Source of the DNA: Clostridia bacterium
GTDB lineage: Bacteria > Bacillota > Clostridia > DUPQ01
NCBI GenBank assembly: GCA_030592355.1
Contig: JAUVJE010000002.1
Location: 1 to 34,746 of the forward strand
DNA: 34,746 nt
Direction: 5' to 3'
The notes under the pieces were generated by a model. The model was not told the origin of the DNA. It saw only the letters and a program-made list of their open reading frames with translations, and did not search any database. Below are positions 7,127-14,881 of the stretch, one piece after another. The translations under genes and the position numbers were made by a program. Within the stretch, counting starts at the first letter, position 1. Each line of letters starts with the position of its first letter.

Positions 7127-7660
7127 ATGGAACAAAAACACACATTGTCCGTTTTAGTAGAAAACCACTCGGGTGTACTCTCAAGGGTAGCGGGTCTTTT
7201 CAGCCGCCGTGGATTCAATATCAGCAGCCTGGCTGTGGGCGAAACTCATAATCCCGGCATATCAAGGATAACCATCGTAGTAAAAGGCGACGATTATACC
7301 GTAGATCAGGTCAGCAAACAGTTGAACAAGTTGGTGGATGTTATAAAAATCAAAGTCTTTAAAACTCCGGAATTTGTAGGAAGAGAACTTGTTCTCATTA
7401 AAGTTAATGCTTTGGCAAGTTCAAGGGCTGAGATAATGCAATTGGCCAATATTTTCAGAGCTAATATCGTTGACGTCTCAAAAGAAACACTAACCGTAGA
7501 AATAGCAGCTGATCAGGGAAAAATCACGGCGTTGACATCATTGCTTGAGCAATTCGGAATTCTGGAAATCGTTAGAACTGGGATGATAGCAATAGAACGC
7601 GGAAGTGCAGAAAACCACGTATTAGAAGGAGGAATGGAAGTTGGCAAAGATGTATTATGA
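7127..7660 (+). CDS. ilvN: Acetolactate synthase regulatory (small) subunit
   Basis: A 177-residue protein with an N-terminal ACT domain (TLSVLVENHSGVLSRVAGLFSRR, residues 6-28, then GFNISSLAVG) and the C-terminal half typical of long IlvN/IlvH forms. It binds valine and controls the catalytic large subunit, which makes acetolactate or acetohydroxybutyrate. The catalytic ilvB gene is not in this window, which is unusual because it normally lies directly upstream. The start at 7127 is set by TGGAGG at 7114-7119; a TTG at 7109 lies before that site. The gene overlaps ilvC by 20 bases. Confidence 0.93.
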   Translation: MEQKHTLSVLVENHSGVLSRVAGLFSRRGFNISSLAVGETHNPGISRITIVVKGDDYTVDQVSKQLNKLVDVIKIKVFKTPEFVGRELVLIKVNALASSRAEIMQLANIFRANIVDVSKETLTVEIAADQGKITALTSLLEQFGILEIVRTGMIAIERGSAENHVLEGGMEVGKDVL

Positions 7661-8636
7661 TAAGGATAGCAATCCTGAAATATTAAAAGATAAAGTAATA
7701 GCTATAATAGGATATGGTAGCCAGGGCCACGCACATGCCCTTAATCTTCATGAAAGCGGATATAATGTAATTGTAGGGTTAAAACCTGATTCATCCAGCA
7801 GGGCAAAGGCCGAAGCGGCAGGATTAAAAGTTACGGATACTGACAAAGCGGCAAAAGCAGGCGATCTCATAATGATTCTTGTTCCCGATGAAAAGCAGGC
7901 GGATATATTTAAAAGTGATATAGAACCAAATATGGAAAAAGGCGATGTGCTTATGTTTGCACATGGGTTTAATATAAATTACAACCAGATAGTTGCACCT
8001 GATTTTACAGATGTAATCATGGTGGCTCCAAAAGGACCGGGACATACTGTCAGGAGTCAATATGAAGAGGGAAGGGGCGTTCCGTCTCTCATCGCGGTAT
8101 ATCAGGACGCATCCGGAAAGGCAAAAGAATATGCCATGGCATATGCCTGTGGAATCGGAGCAGGCCGTGCGGGAATTCTTGAAACTACTTTTAGGGAAGA
8201 AACAGAAACAGATCTTTTTGGAGAGCAGGCTGTTTTATGCGGTGGTGTTACCGAACTGATGAAAGCAGGTTTTGAAGTCCTTATTGAAGCAGGCTATCAG
8301 CCCGAAAGCGCATATTTTGAATGCATACATGAAATGAAACTGATTATTGATCTCATTAATGAGGGTGGATTCGGATATATGAGATATTCTATAAGCGATA
8401 CAGCTGAATATGGTGATTATGTGACAGGGAGAAAAATAATCACTGAAGAAACCAGAAACACAATGCGTAAGGTTCTGTCTGATATACAGGACGGTACTTT
8501 TGCGGCAAATTGGATTGCTGAGAATAAAGCCGGGGGCCGGGCTCGTTTCCTAGCTACCCGAAGAAAGGAATCAGAGCATCAGCTTGAGGCCGTCGGGGCA
8601 GAGTTAAGAAAAATGATGAGCTGGCTCAAAAAATAA
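7641..8636 (+). CDS. ilvC: Ketol-acid reductoisomerase, class I
   Basis: A 331-residue enzyme that rearranges and reduces acetolactate or acetohydroxybutyrate for valine, leucine and isoleucine synthesis, using NAD(P)H and magnesium. The nucleotide motif is GYGSQGHAHALN at residues 24-35, and the short loop GLKPDSSS with several serines suggests NADPH preference. The metal-binding region ETDLFGEQAVLCGG lies near residue 190 and a second one (ECIHEMKLIIDL) near 226. The start is TTG at 7641 with AAGGAGG ending 8 bases before, giving the usual MAKMYYDKD N-terminus. A clear terminator follows. Confidence 0.96.
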   Translation: MAKMYYDKDSNPEILKDKVIAIIGYGSQGHAHALNLHESGYNVIVGLKPDSSSRAKAEAAGLKVTDTDKAAKAGDLIMILVPDEKQADIFKSDIEPNMEKGDVLMFAHGFNINYNQIVAPDFTDVIMVAPKGPGHTVRSQYEEGRGVPSLIAVYQDASGKAKEYAMAYACGIGAGRAGILETTFREETETDLFGEQAVLCGGVTELMKAGFEVLIEAGYQPESAYFECIHEMKLIIDLINEGGFGYMRYSISDTAEYGDYVTGRKIITEETRNTMRKVLSDIQDGTFAANWIAENKAGGRARFLATRRKESEHQLEAVGAELRKMMSWLKK

Positions 8637-8644
8637 TGACACTT

Positions 8645-8677
8645 AATACCCGGCAAAACAGCCGGGTATTTATTAAT
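8645..8677 (+). terminator. Rho-independent terminator after ilvC
   Basis: AATACCCGGC at 8645-8654 pairs perfectly with GCCGGGTATT at 8661-8670 across a 6-base loop, and is followed by a T-rich run. It separates ilvNC from leuA-cimA, so leuA needs its own promoter or readthrough. Confidence 0.85.
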
Positions 8678-8684
8678 TCGACTC

Positions 8685-8708
8685 GCTGACCCAGGGTCAA
8701 GGGTCAGC
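8685..8708. repeat. GCTGACCC palindrome upstream of leuA
   Basis: GCTGACCC at 8685-8692 pairs with GGGTCAGC at 8701-8708 across 8 bases. Nested inside is a second exact palindrome, TGACCCAGGGTCA at 8687-8699, so two alternative hairpins compete for the same left arm. No T-run follows. It could be a small dispersed repeat or a regulatory site for leuA. Confidence 0.55.
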
Positions 8709-8778
8709 TGGTCTAATAAGGGAATGACAGCGGTTTTTGGGAATATGATAAAATTAACTACAGGAGAGAGTGATTGAT

Positions 8779-10308
8779 ATGGCAAGACGGATAATGATAC
8801 TTGATACAACGTTGAGAGACGGGGAGCAGACCCCCGGGGTCAACCTGAATACTGAAGAAAAAACAGCTATTGCAAAGCAACTTGAAGCTCTTGGCGTTGA
8901 TACTATAGAAGCAGGTTTTGCAATCACATCAAAGGGTGATTTTGAAGCGGTTAAAGCTGTTGCGGAAAGCGTTGAGAAATGTGTGGTAACCAGTCTTGCA
9001 AGAGCCGTTAAAAAGGATATCGATATTGCCTGGGAAGCCGTAAAAAATGCTAAAAAACCAGGGATTCACACTTTTATAGCTACAAGTGATATTCATATGA
9101 AATATAAACTTCGTATGACAGAAGATGAAGTTCTTCAAAAAACTGCAGACATGGTTGCCTATGCAAAACAATATACTGACTACGTTGAATTTTCCGCTGA
9201 GGATGCCAGCCGGTCAAGAAGAGAATTTTTATACAAGGTATATGAAACTGCAATAGAAGCGGGAGCAATTATGCTGAATGTTCCGGATACGGTTGGTTAT
9301 ACAACCCCCGATGAATTCGGCAAACTCATACGCGATATAAAAGAAAATGTAAAAGGCATCGGCAAGGTAGGTATCAGCGTGCACTGTCATAATGATTTGG
9401 GTTTGGCTGTAGCTAATTCGCTGGCGGCCATAATGAATGGAGCAGACCTCATTGAGTGTACGATTAACGGACTTGGTGAAAGAGCGGGTAATGCCGCACT
9501 CGAAGAAATAATAATGGCCCTTGATACGAGGGAGGATTTCTTCGGTTTCACTCATAGTATTAATACTAAGCGAATAAGCAAGACCAGTTCTCTGGTAAGC
9601 ACACTCACAGGTATCAGCATACAACCCAACAAGGCAATCGTGGGAAAGAATGCATTCGCACATGAATCAGGAATACACCAGCATGGAGTTCTCGCGGAAA
9701 AAACCACATACGAAATAATGACGCCGGAATCTATAGGGCTAATGCATAACAGCATGGTGCTGGGCAAACATTCGGGCAGACATGCATTTGAAGAGCGACT
9801 GCACGAAATGGGTTATGAACTTAGCAAAGACGACCTTAACGACGCGTTTGTGAAATTTAAAGATCTTGCGGACAAAAAAAAACATGTTCAGACAGAAGAT
9901 CTGGAAGCTATTCTTCTTGACAAGATGTTCAAGGTAGAGGAAGTATTTAAGCTGGATAGTTTTCAAATAAACAGCGGGAATAAATTAATTGCTACTGCTA
10001 CAATACGGCTTAAAACAGATGGAGAATTCATCACAGAAGCCGCCACCGGGGATGGCCCCGTAGATGCGGCGTTGAATGCCATTGAAAGATGCATGGACTA
10101 TCCAATGAAACTTGAAGACTATAAAATCAAGGCTGTAACAGGCGGCAAAGATGCAATGGGAGAAGTAAATGTCCGTATTGCAAAAGACGGAAAACGATTT
10201 GTGGGACACGGTGTTTCTACAGATATTTTGGAAGCTAGCATAAGGGCGTATCTCAATGCAGCGAACAGAGCGTATTCGGTACTTGTACTAAAAAAGAATG
10301 GAGAGTGA
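8779..10308 (+). CDS. leuA: 2-isopropylmalate synthase
   Basis: A 509-residue enzyme that condenses acetyl-CoA with 2-oxoisovalerate, the first committed step of leucine synthesis. The HMGL-like TIM barrel begins with LDTTLRDGEQTPGVN near residues 8-22, has the metal site VHCHNDLGLAVANS at 201-214, and GLGERAGN near 232. The C-terminal third is the LeuA dimer/allosteric domain (GDGPVDAALNAIE), where leucine normally inhibits. ATG at 8779 is chosen because AGGAGAG lies 10 bases upstream; a GTG at 8770 would be too close to it. It lies after the ilvC terminator and a palindrome, and its stop overlaps the ribosome site of cimA. Confidence 0.94.
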   Translation: MARRIMILDTTLRDGEQTPGVNLNTEEKTAIAKQLEALGVDTIEAGFAITSKGDFEAVKAVAESVEKCVVTSLARAVKKDIDIAWEAVKNAKKPGIHTFIATSDIHMKYKLRMTEDEVLQKTADMVAYAKQYTDYVEFSAEDASRSRREFLYKVYETAIEAGAIMLNVPDTVGYTTPDEFGKLIRDIKENVKGIGKVGISVHCHNDLGLAVANSLAAIMNGADLIECTINGLGERAGNAALEEIIMALDTREDFFGFTHSINTKRISKTSSLVSTLTGISIQPNKAIVGKNAFAHESGIHQHGVLAEKTTYEIMTPESIGLMHNSMVLGKHSGRHAFEERLHEMGYELSKDDLNDAFVKFKDLADKKKHVQTEDLEAILLDKMFKVEEVFKLDSFQINSGNKLIATATIRLKTDGEFITEAATGDGPVDAALNAIERCMDYPMKLEDYKIKAVTGGKDAMGEVNVRIAKDGKRFVGHGVSTDILEASIRAYLNAANRAYSVLVLKKNGE

Positions 10309-10309
10309 C

Positions 10310-11872
10310 ATGAGTAGAGTTAGCATATATGATTCCACTCTCAGGGACGGCGCCCAGGGCAAAGGGATATCTTTTACAGTAAAAGATAAAATTAAGATTG
10401 TGAAAAAACTTGATGATTTGGGGATTGATTTTATTGAAGCCGGGAATCCCGGATCCAATCCAAAAGATAGTGATTTCTTTACTGAAATTAAGAAAATTGA
10501 TTTAAAACACACCAAAATAGTTGCCTTTGGAAGCACGCGGCGCCCTCACATAGATGTCATAGATGATGCTAATTTGCGTTCGCTTTTAGATGCAGGAACA
10601 GAAAACGTAACCATTTTTGGAAAGAGCTGGGATTTTCAGGTTAACGAAGTACTTAAAACTACGCTTTTGGAGAATCTTGCAATGATAAAGGATTCCATCG
10701 CATTTATGAAAGGCGAGGGAAAATCAGTTGTTTTTGATGCGGAACATTTCTTTGATGGATATAAAGCGAACCCGTCTTATGCCGTGAAAACTCTTCAGGC
10801 AGCCATAGACGGCGGTGCAGAAGTATTATGCCTTTGCGATACAAGGGGTGGAACATTACCTGCTGAAATAGGAGAAATAACAGGGGCAATAGTTTCTTTG
10901 GTGGATATTGAAGTAGGAATTCACTGCCATAATGACAATGGAATGGCTGTGGCTGGTTCAATAGCTGCGGTTGAGGCAGGTGCAGTTTCGGTTCAGGGGA
11001 CCATGAATGGTCTTGGCGAAAGATGCGGCAATGCAAATCTTACGACAATAGTTCCCAATCTGCAATTGCTTATGGGTAAGGAATGCATTCCCGGCGAAAG
11101 CATGAGAGTATGGTCTGAAACTGCGATTTATATAAGTGAAATATCCAATATGGCTTTGCCCGACGGCTCGCCTTTTGTGGGGTCGGCTGCTTTTGCCCAT
11201 AAGGGCGGTATGCATACGGATGCCATGGCAAAAAACCCGGTGTCATATGAGCTGTTTAATCCATCTAAAGTAGGAAACATCAGGCATATATTAATGAGTG
11301 AAGTAGCGGGTGGAAGCGCGGTTGTGAAACTTATAAATAAAATTAATGCGAATATAATAAAAAAGAGTCCCGAAACAAAAAAAATTATGTCAAAATTAAA
11401 GGAAATGGAATTCAAAGGATACCAATATGAAGCGGCAGAGGCAAGCTTTGAGCTGATTATTAGGAAAATTCTTGGATTGTACAAACCTTATTTTGAACTT
11501 GTAGAATTTAAAGTCATGGTAAACGAACCCAGTATTAATAATATAAATTCCACGGCCATGATAAAAATAAAAGTGGGAAGGCAATTCGAAATAACCGCCG
11601 CCGAAGGCGATGGTCCGGTGGATGCTCTGGATGGTGCTCTTCGAAAGGCGCTTACGAAATTTTATCCCAATCTGGAAAAGATTAAACTCACTGATTACAA
11701 AGTGCGTGTGTTGGATTCGGAATCGGCTACTGCTGCAAAGGTCCGTGTCTTAATTGAATCCACAGACGGTAAGTCCGAATGGACTACGATAGGTGTTTCA
11801 AGTGATATTATCGAGGCCAGTTGGCTTGCACTTGTAGACTCCATTGAGTATTGCCTTTGCCAGGAAGTGTAA
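10310..11872 (+). CDS. cimA: (R)-citramalate synthase
   Basis: A 520-residue paralogue of LeuA. It starts VSIYDSTLRDGAQGKGISF; the GAQGxGISF form marks citramalate synthases, as do GNPGSNPKD near residue 45 and DAEHFFDGYK near 140. The metal site is IHCHNDNGMAVAGS and the C-terminus carries the LeuA-type regulatory domain (AAEGDGPVDALDGAL). It condenses pyruvate with acetyl-CoA, giving a threonine-independent route to 2-oxobutyrate and isoleucine. The ATG at 10310 lies one base after the leuA stop with GGAGAG upstream; an in-frame ATG at 10298 lies inside leuA and is less likely. Confidence 0.92.
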   Translation: MSRVSIYDSTLRDGAQGKGISFTVKDKIKIVKKLDDLGIDFIEAGNPGSNPKDSDFFTEIKKIDLKHTKIVAFGSTRRPHIDVIDDANLRSLLDAGTENVTIFGKSWDFQVNEVLKTTLLENLAMIKDSIAFMKGEGKSVVFDAEHFFDGYKANPSYAVKTLQAAIDGGAEVLCLCDTRGGTLPAEIGEITGAIVSLVDIEVGIHCHNDNGMAVAGSIAAVEAGAVSVQGTMNGLGERCGNANLTTIVPNLQLLMGKECIPGESMRVWSETAIYISEISNMALPDGSPFVGSAAFAHKGGMHTDAMAKNPVSYELFNPSKVGNIRHILMSEVAGGSAVVKLINKINANIIKKSPETKKIMSKLKEMEFKGYQYEAAEASFELIIRKILGLYKPYFELVEFKVMVNEPSINNINSTAMIKIKVGRQFEITAAEGDGPVDALDGALRKALTKFYPNLEKIKLTDYKVRVLDSESATAAKVRVLIESTDGKSEWTTIGVSSDIIEASWLALVDSIEYCLCQEV

Positions 11873-11873
11873 C

Positions 11874-12134
11874 ATGATTCTGTACGGAAGACTTATGAAG
11901 GGAAATATGTTGTTGAAGGATTCCAAAGCTGCCGGAACGAATCCCAATGAATCTTTTCATGATTTGATGGAAAATGCTTTTTTGGAGTTATGCAGGAATC
12001 TGGACATTCCTGTTCCCATCTGGTTGAAAAAGAACACCAGAGAGATTGCCAGGTATAGAAAAACTTATTTTGAGAAAGAGCAATTTGTTGAAGATACGGT
12101 TTTTGACCGTTTTATACTTAGAATAGAGGTGTGA
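11874..12134 (+). CDS. Small conserved-looking protein of unknown function
   Basis: An 86-residue, charged, soluble protein that I cannot assign to a family. It has no signal peptide, membrane segment, cysteine motif or P-loop. The central part, from FHDLMENAFLELCRNLDIP on, looks helical and is followed by a basic stretch (WLKKNTREIARYRKTYF). The ATG is two bases after the cimA stop with AGGAAG upstream; a TTG 30 bases earlier lies within cimA. The next gene starts 2 bases later. Tight packing suggests co-expression with cimA and the lipoprotein. A role in branched-chain amino acid synthesis is not supported by anything in the protein itself. Confidence 0.7.
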   Translation: MILYGRLMKGNMLLKDSKAAGTNPNESFHDLMENAFLELCRNLDIPVPIWLKKNTREIARYRKTYFEKEQFVEDTVFDRFILRIEV

Positions 12135-12135
12135 A

Positions 12136-12861
12136 GTGAAAAAAAGACTTTTATTGATAATTCTGATTATTATTCCTGTCGTAATGCTTTCGGGCTGTGT
12201 TCCTAAAATTAGCGAAGACACATATGAAATAATGAATATTTTCTATGAAAACAGGACGCTGACATACGAACGTACTGAAAATGACTCTATTACGGATGTG
12301 GTTTATAATATAAATGTCGACGATAATATAGTTTCAACAAGTGTAGAAATTAATTTTGAAAGCGGACAATTCAGGTCAGAGTCAGTTTTCAATGCTGAAA
12401 CACTGATTCCCATAAGCGCTCATAAAGGAAATTCCTATGCCCTTGATCCGTCTCAAAACTGGGACATATTTGCCCAATATGGTGACTTGCTGAACATGAC
12501 GGCAAAAACCCCCGATAAAACGGAGATGAAAACGCTGGATCTTCCCAAGCGGTATATAGATAATGAAGCGTTGCTTTTCTCTATGGGAGCGCTCAAATAT
12601 GAAGAAGGTTTTGAAAAAAATATCAATGTTCCCATTATCGACGCCGGAGAAATTGTTACGTTTAAAGTTACATATCAGGGAAGGGAAACAATCGACGTTC
12701 CTTTTGGAACAATAGAGTGCATTAAAGTGGAAGTCAAGTACAATGGTCTTGTTCTGGGTGCAAAACCAAAAATGCATATGTGGTATACGGACGATAGCGA
12801 CCGGATTCCTGTAATGTATGAAAACCGGGGTATTTACCTCAAATTAAAGTCTGTATTATAA
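12136..12861 (+). CDS. Lipoprotein with DUF3108-like body
   Basis: A 241-residue secreted lipoprotein. The signal peptide has two lysines and an arginine, a hydrophobic core, and the lipobox LSGC, giving a lipidated Cys21. The mature part is beta-rich; the ending pattern, with GRETIDVPFGTIECIKVEV, then MHMWYTDDSDRIPVMYE, resembles DUF3108-type envelope proteins. Function is unknown. The start is GTG at 12136, 2 bases after the previous stop with GAGGTG upstream. It closes the leuA-cimA transcription unit as judged by spacing; the hairpin that follows is described separately. It has no evident link to the amino acid genes. Confidence 0.75.
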   Translation: MKKRLLLIILIIIPVVMLSGCVPKISEDTYEIMNIFYENRTLTYERTENDSITDVVYNINVDDNIVSTSVEINFESGQFRSESVFNAETLIPISAHKGNSYALDPSQNWDIFAQYGDLLNMTAKTPDKTEMKTLDLPKRYIDNEALLFSMGALKYEEGFEKNINVPIIDAGEIVTFKVTYQGRETIDVPFGTIECIKVEVKYNGLVLGAKPKMHMWYTDDSDRIPVMYENRGIYLKLKSVL

Positions 12862-12891
12862 TCCCGTAAAAAAAGTTTAGATTATAACTAT

Positions 12892-12920
12892 CATCCATAC
12901 ATCCCAAGGATGTATGGATG
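12892..12920. repeat. 13-bp perfect palindrome (CATCC family), copy 1
   Basis: CATCCATACATCC at 12892-12904 pairs exactly with GGATGTATGGATG at 12908-12920 around a CAA loop. The same 29-base element recurs at 32467-32495 with three differences. Only TTT follows the stem, so it might weakly terminate the lipoprotein unit, but recurrence suggests a dispersed element. Confidence 0.75.
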
Positions 12921-12990
12921 TTTGAGTTAGCCTGCGACTCATTATTCGTTTAGTGTGGATGGATTTTGTTTAGCTCTGTTAAACTTTCTA

Positions 12991-13019
12991 TTGAAACAAA
13001 CGTAGAAAAATTATATAAT
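12991..13019 (+). promoter_or_regulatory. Strong sigma-A promoter of the purine locus
   Basis: TTGAAA at 12991-12996 and TATAAT at 13014-13019 are exactly 17 bases apart. The -10 box is centred in an AT-only palindrome, AAATTATATAATTT at 13008-13021. A small GTTTA-N7-TAAAC inverted pair lies just upstream at 12968-12984. The leader is under 45 bases, too short for a purine riboswitch. Confidence 0.85.
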
Positions 13020-13066
13020 TTGTATGCGGATATTCACTAGGGAGAGCGTTTTCTTCAGGGGGGGCT

Positions 13067-13651
13067 ATGAAACGTGATGCGGTCGTACTGGCGGCTGGAT
13101 TTTCGAGCCGTACAGACACTAATAAAATGACACTGGTAATAGAAAATAAAACAATTCTTGCGAGAGTTATTGAGACTCTTTCGTCTGTATGCGATGAAAT
13201 CGTGGTAGTGGGCGGACATAATTTTGATTCCATTAAGCAAATAACTGATGATTTCGACAGAGTAAAGCTGGTAAAAAACGAGGCATATCACCTTGGAATG
13301 TTCAGCTCTGTCATATGCGGAACAAGAGAAATGAAAAAAGATTTTTTCCTCATTCCCGGTGACTGCCCGGCCGTCAAAATAACAACGTATCAAAAGCTCT
13401 TAAAAAGCCGGGGGAATTTTATTGTGCCGGTATTTAATAAAAAAGGCGGTCATCCGGTGCTTATAAAAAAAGAATTGATTCCAAAGCTTCTTGACGAACC
13501 GGTTGAATCAAATCTTAAGGCCTTTAGAAATAAATGCAATCCCGAATTTGTTGAAGTAGATGACGAAGGAATCCTGCTGGATATAGATACTCCGGAGGAT
13601 TTTAACTATATAAAGGAAATTGTCGGGAGGAGGAGTCGCAGTGAAAATTGA
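13067..13651 (+). CDS. mocA: Molybdenum cofactor cytidylyltransferase-like protein
   Basis: A 194-residue nucleotidyltransferase of the MobA/MocA type. The nucleotide loop LAAGFSSR is at residues 8-15 and an LIPGDCPAV metal-binding segment lies near residue 97. GGHPVLI near residue 126 and DIDTPEDF near the end are typical of the MocA/YgfJ branch. MocA attaches CMP to molybdopterin, giving the cytidine dinucleotide cofactor used by xanthine-dehydrogenase-type enzymes, which fits the two hydroxylases downstream. The lysine after the nucleotide loop is in TNKMTL, a slightly altered context. It is the first gene after the strong promoter and overlaps the next by 11 bases. Confidence 0.85.
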   Translation: MKRDAVVLAAGFSSRTDTNKMTLVIENKTILARVIETLSSVCDEIVVVGGHNFDSIKQITDDFDRVKLVKNEAYHLGMFSSVICGTREMKKDFFLIPGDCPAVKITTYQKLLKSRGNFIVPVFNKKGGHPVLIKKELIPKLLDEPVESNLKAFRNKCNPEFVEVDDEGILLDIDTPEDFNYIKEIVGRRSRSEN

Positions 13652-14435
13652 TTCATATCGAAGGGTTGGATCCATAGAAGAAGCTTATGAGCTGCTGACG
13701 GAAAAATCCGGTGCAGCGATTATCGGCGGAGGAGCATGGCTGAAACTTATGCCAAAGACAATAGATACTGCAATAGATTTGTCAGATTTGGGGTTGGATA
13801 AAGTAACCGGGTTAGAAAATGAATATGAAATTGGTTGTATGGTAAAACTCAGACAGCTTGAAAAATTCACTCCGTTCCAAATGATATTCGACGGCATCCT
13901 GATTCAAAGCGCAGGGTCAATCATGGGTGTTACTGTGAGGAATATCGCGACGGCCGGGGGCACTGTTGCGGGCAAATACGGATTTTCGGATTTGCTGCCC
14001 GTTCTTTTAGCCATGGATGCGGAAGTAGAATTATATAAAAGAGGCAGATTGAAACTTGAACAGTTTATGGATGAAACCGGTGTTTTAAAGGACATACTTA
14101 CTCGTATATATATTAGAAAAACCGAGGGACGCGGATGGTTTTATACGATGAAAAATACAGCTATCGATTTTCCTATCCTTAACGCCGCAATTACTTCTTC
14201 GCAAAAGGGATGCAGGATTGTAATAGGCGCCAGACCCTACAAGGCTGCATTGGCAAAAAAAGCGATGCAATTTATCGACAGAATTGAAAAACCGGGGGAA
14301 GTAGAAATAATTGAGGCCGCTAACATTGCTGCCGGCGAACTGAAATTTGGCAGCAACCAAAGAGGGTCTTCGGACTACAGGAGAGAACTTTGCATCACAT
14401 TTGTTAAGCGGGGGCTCAGGAAGGTGCTGTTATGA
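13641..14435 (+). CDS. Molybdenum hydroxylase 1, FAD-binding subunit
   Basis: A 264-residue protein of the CoxM/XdhB type. FAD-binding landmarks are AAIIGGGAWLK at residues 25-35 and VRNIATAGGTVAGK near 100, followed by FSDLLPVLLAMDAEVEL. A CO-dehydrogenase flavoprotein C-terminal domain with SSDYRREL near the end completes it. It passes electrons from the iron-sulfur subunit to the acceptor. It is somewhat short and its first glycine motif (GGGAWLK) departs from the more usual GGTDL form. The start is GTG at 13641 with GGGAGGAGG ending 7 bases before. Its stop overlaps the next start (ATGA). Confidence 0.88.
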   Translation: MKIDSYRRVGSIEEAYELLTEKSGAAIIGGGAWLKLMPKTIDTAIDLSDLGLDKVTGLENEYEIGCMVKLRQLEKFTPFQMIFDGILIQSAGSIMGVTVRNIATAGGTVAGKYGFSDLLPVLLAMDAEVELYKRGRLKLEQFMDETGVLKDILTRIYIRKTEGRGWFYTMKNTAIDFPILNAAITSSQKGCRIVIGARPYKAALAKKAMQFIDRIEKPGEVEIIEAANIAAGELKFGSNQRGSSDYRRELCITFVKRGLRKVLL

Positions 14436-14881
14436 AAATTAAAATTAAAATAAACGGAACCATAAAAACAATTAACGTGAAAGCTGATGAATACCTTGTG
14501 GATACTCTGAGAAACAATGGGTGTGTTAGTGTGAGAAGAGGATGCGACACCACCTCATGCGGGATTTGCACGGTACTTCTTGACGGAGCGCCGGTGGCCT
14601 CATGCAGCTATCTTTCATGCAGGGCTGACAGTCATGAGGTGACGACCGTTGAAGGTATTCAGGAAGAAGCTGCACTAATAGCAGATTTCTTCGGGCATGA
14701 AGGAGCTGACCAATGCGGATATTGCAATCCATCCATGGCACTCACATTGTATGCGATGAAACGGGAACTTAAAAATCCTGATGATGATGAAATACGCGCC
14801 TACCTGGTAGGCAATCTTTGCAGATGCTCGGGATATGTCGCCCAGCACAGGGCAATCAGGGCTTATCTGGAGGTGGAATAA
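14432..14881 (+). CDS. Molybdenum hydroxylase 1, [2Fe-2S] subunit
   Basis: A 149-residue CoxS/XdhC-type ferredoxin subunit with two [2Fe-2S] clusters. The plant-type N-terminal cluster uses Cys38, Cys43, Cys46 and Cys58 (CDTTSCGIC...SC). The helical C-terminal cluster uses Cys95, Cys98, Cys130 and Cys132 (CGYC...CRC). All eight ligands are present. It carries electrons from the molybdenum site to FAD. The FAD, FeS and Mo genes overlap one another by 1-4 bases, so the complex is translated from one message. Confidence 0.93.
   Translation: MKIKIKINGTIKTINVKADEYLVDTLRNNGCVSVRRGCDTTSCGICTVLLDGAPVASCSYLSCRADSHEVTTVEGIQEEAALIADFFGHEGADQCGYCNPSMALTLYAMKRELKNPDDDEIRAYLVGNLCRCSGYVAQHRAIRAYLEVE

Noticed and set aside
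13020..13066. Purine riboswitch ahead of the xdh/mocA operon
   Set aside because: The leader after the TATAAT box is too short to hold a purine or xanthine aptamer and shows no paired three-way-junction pattern.
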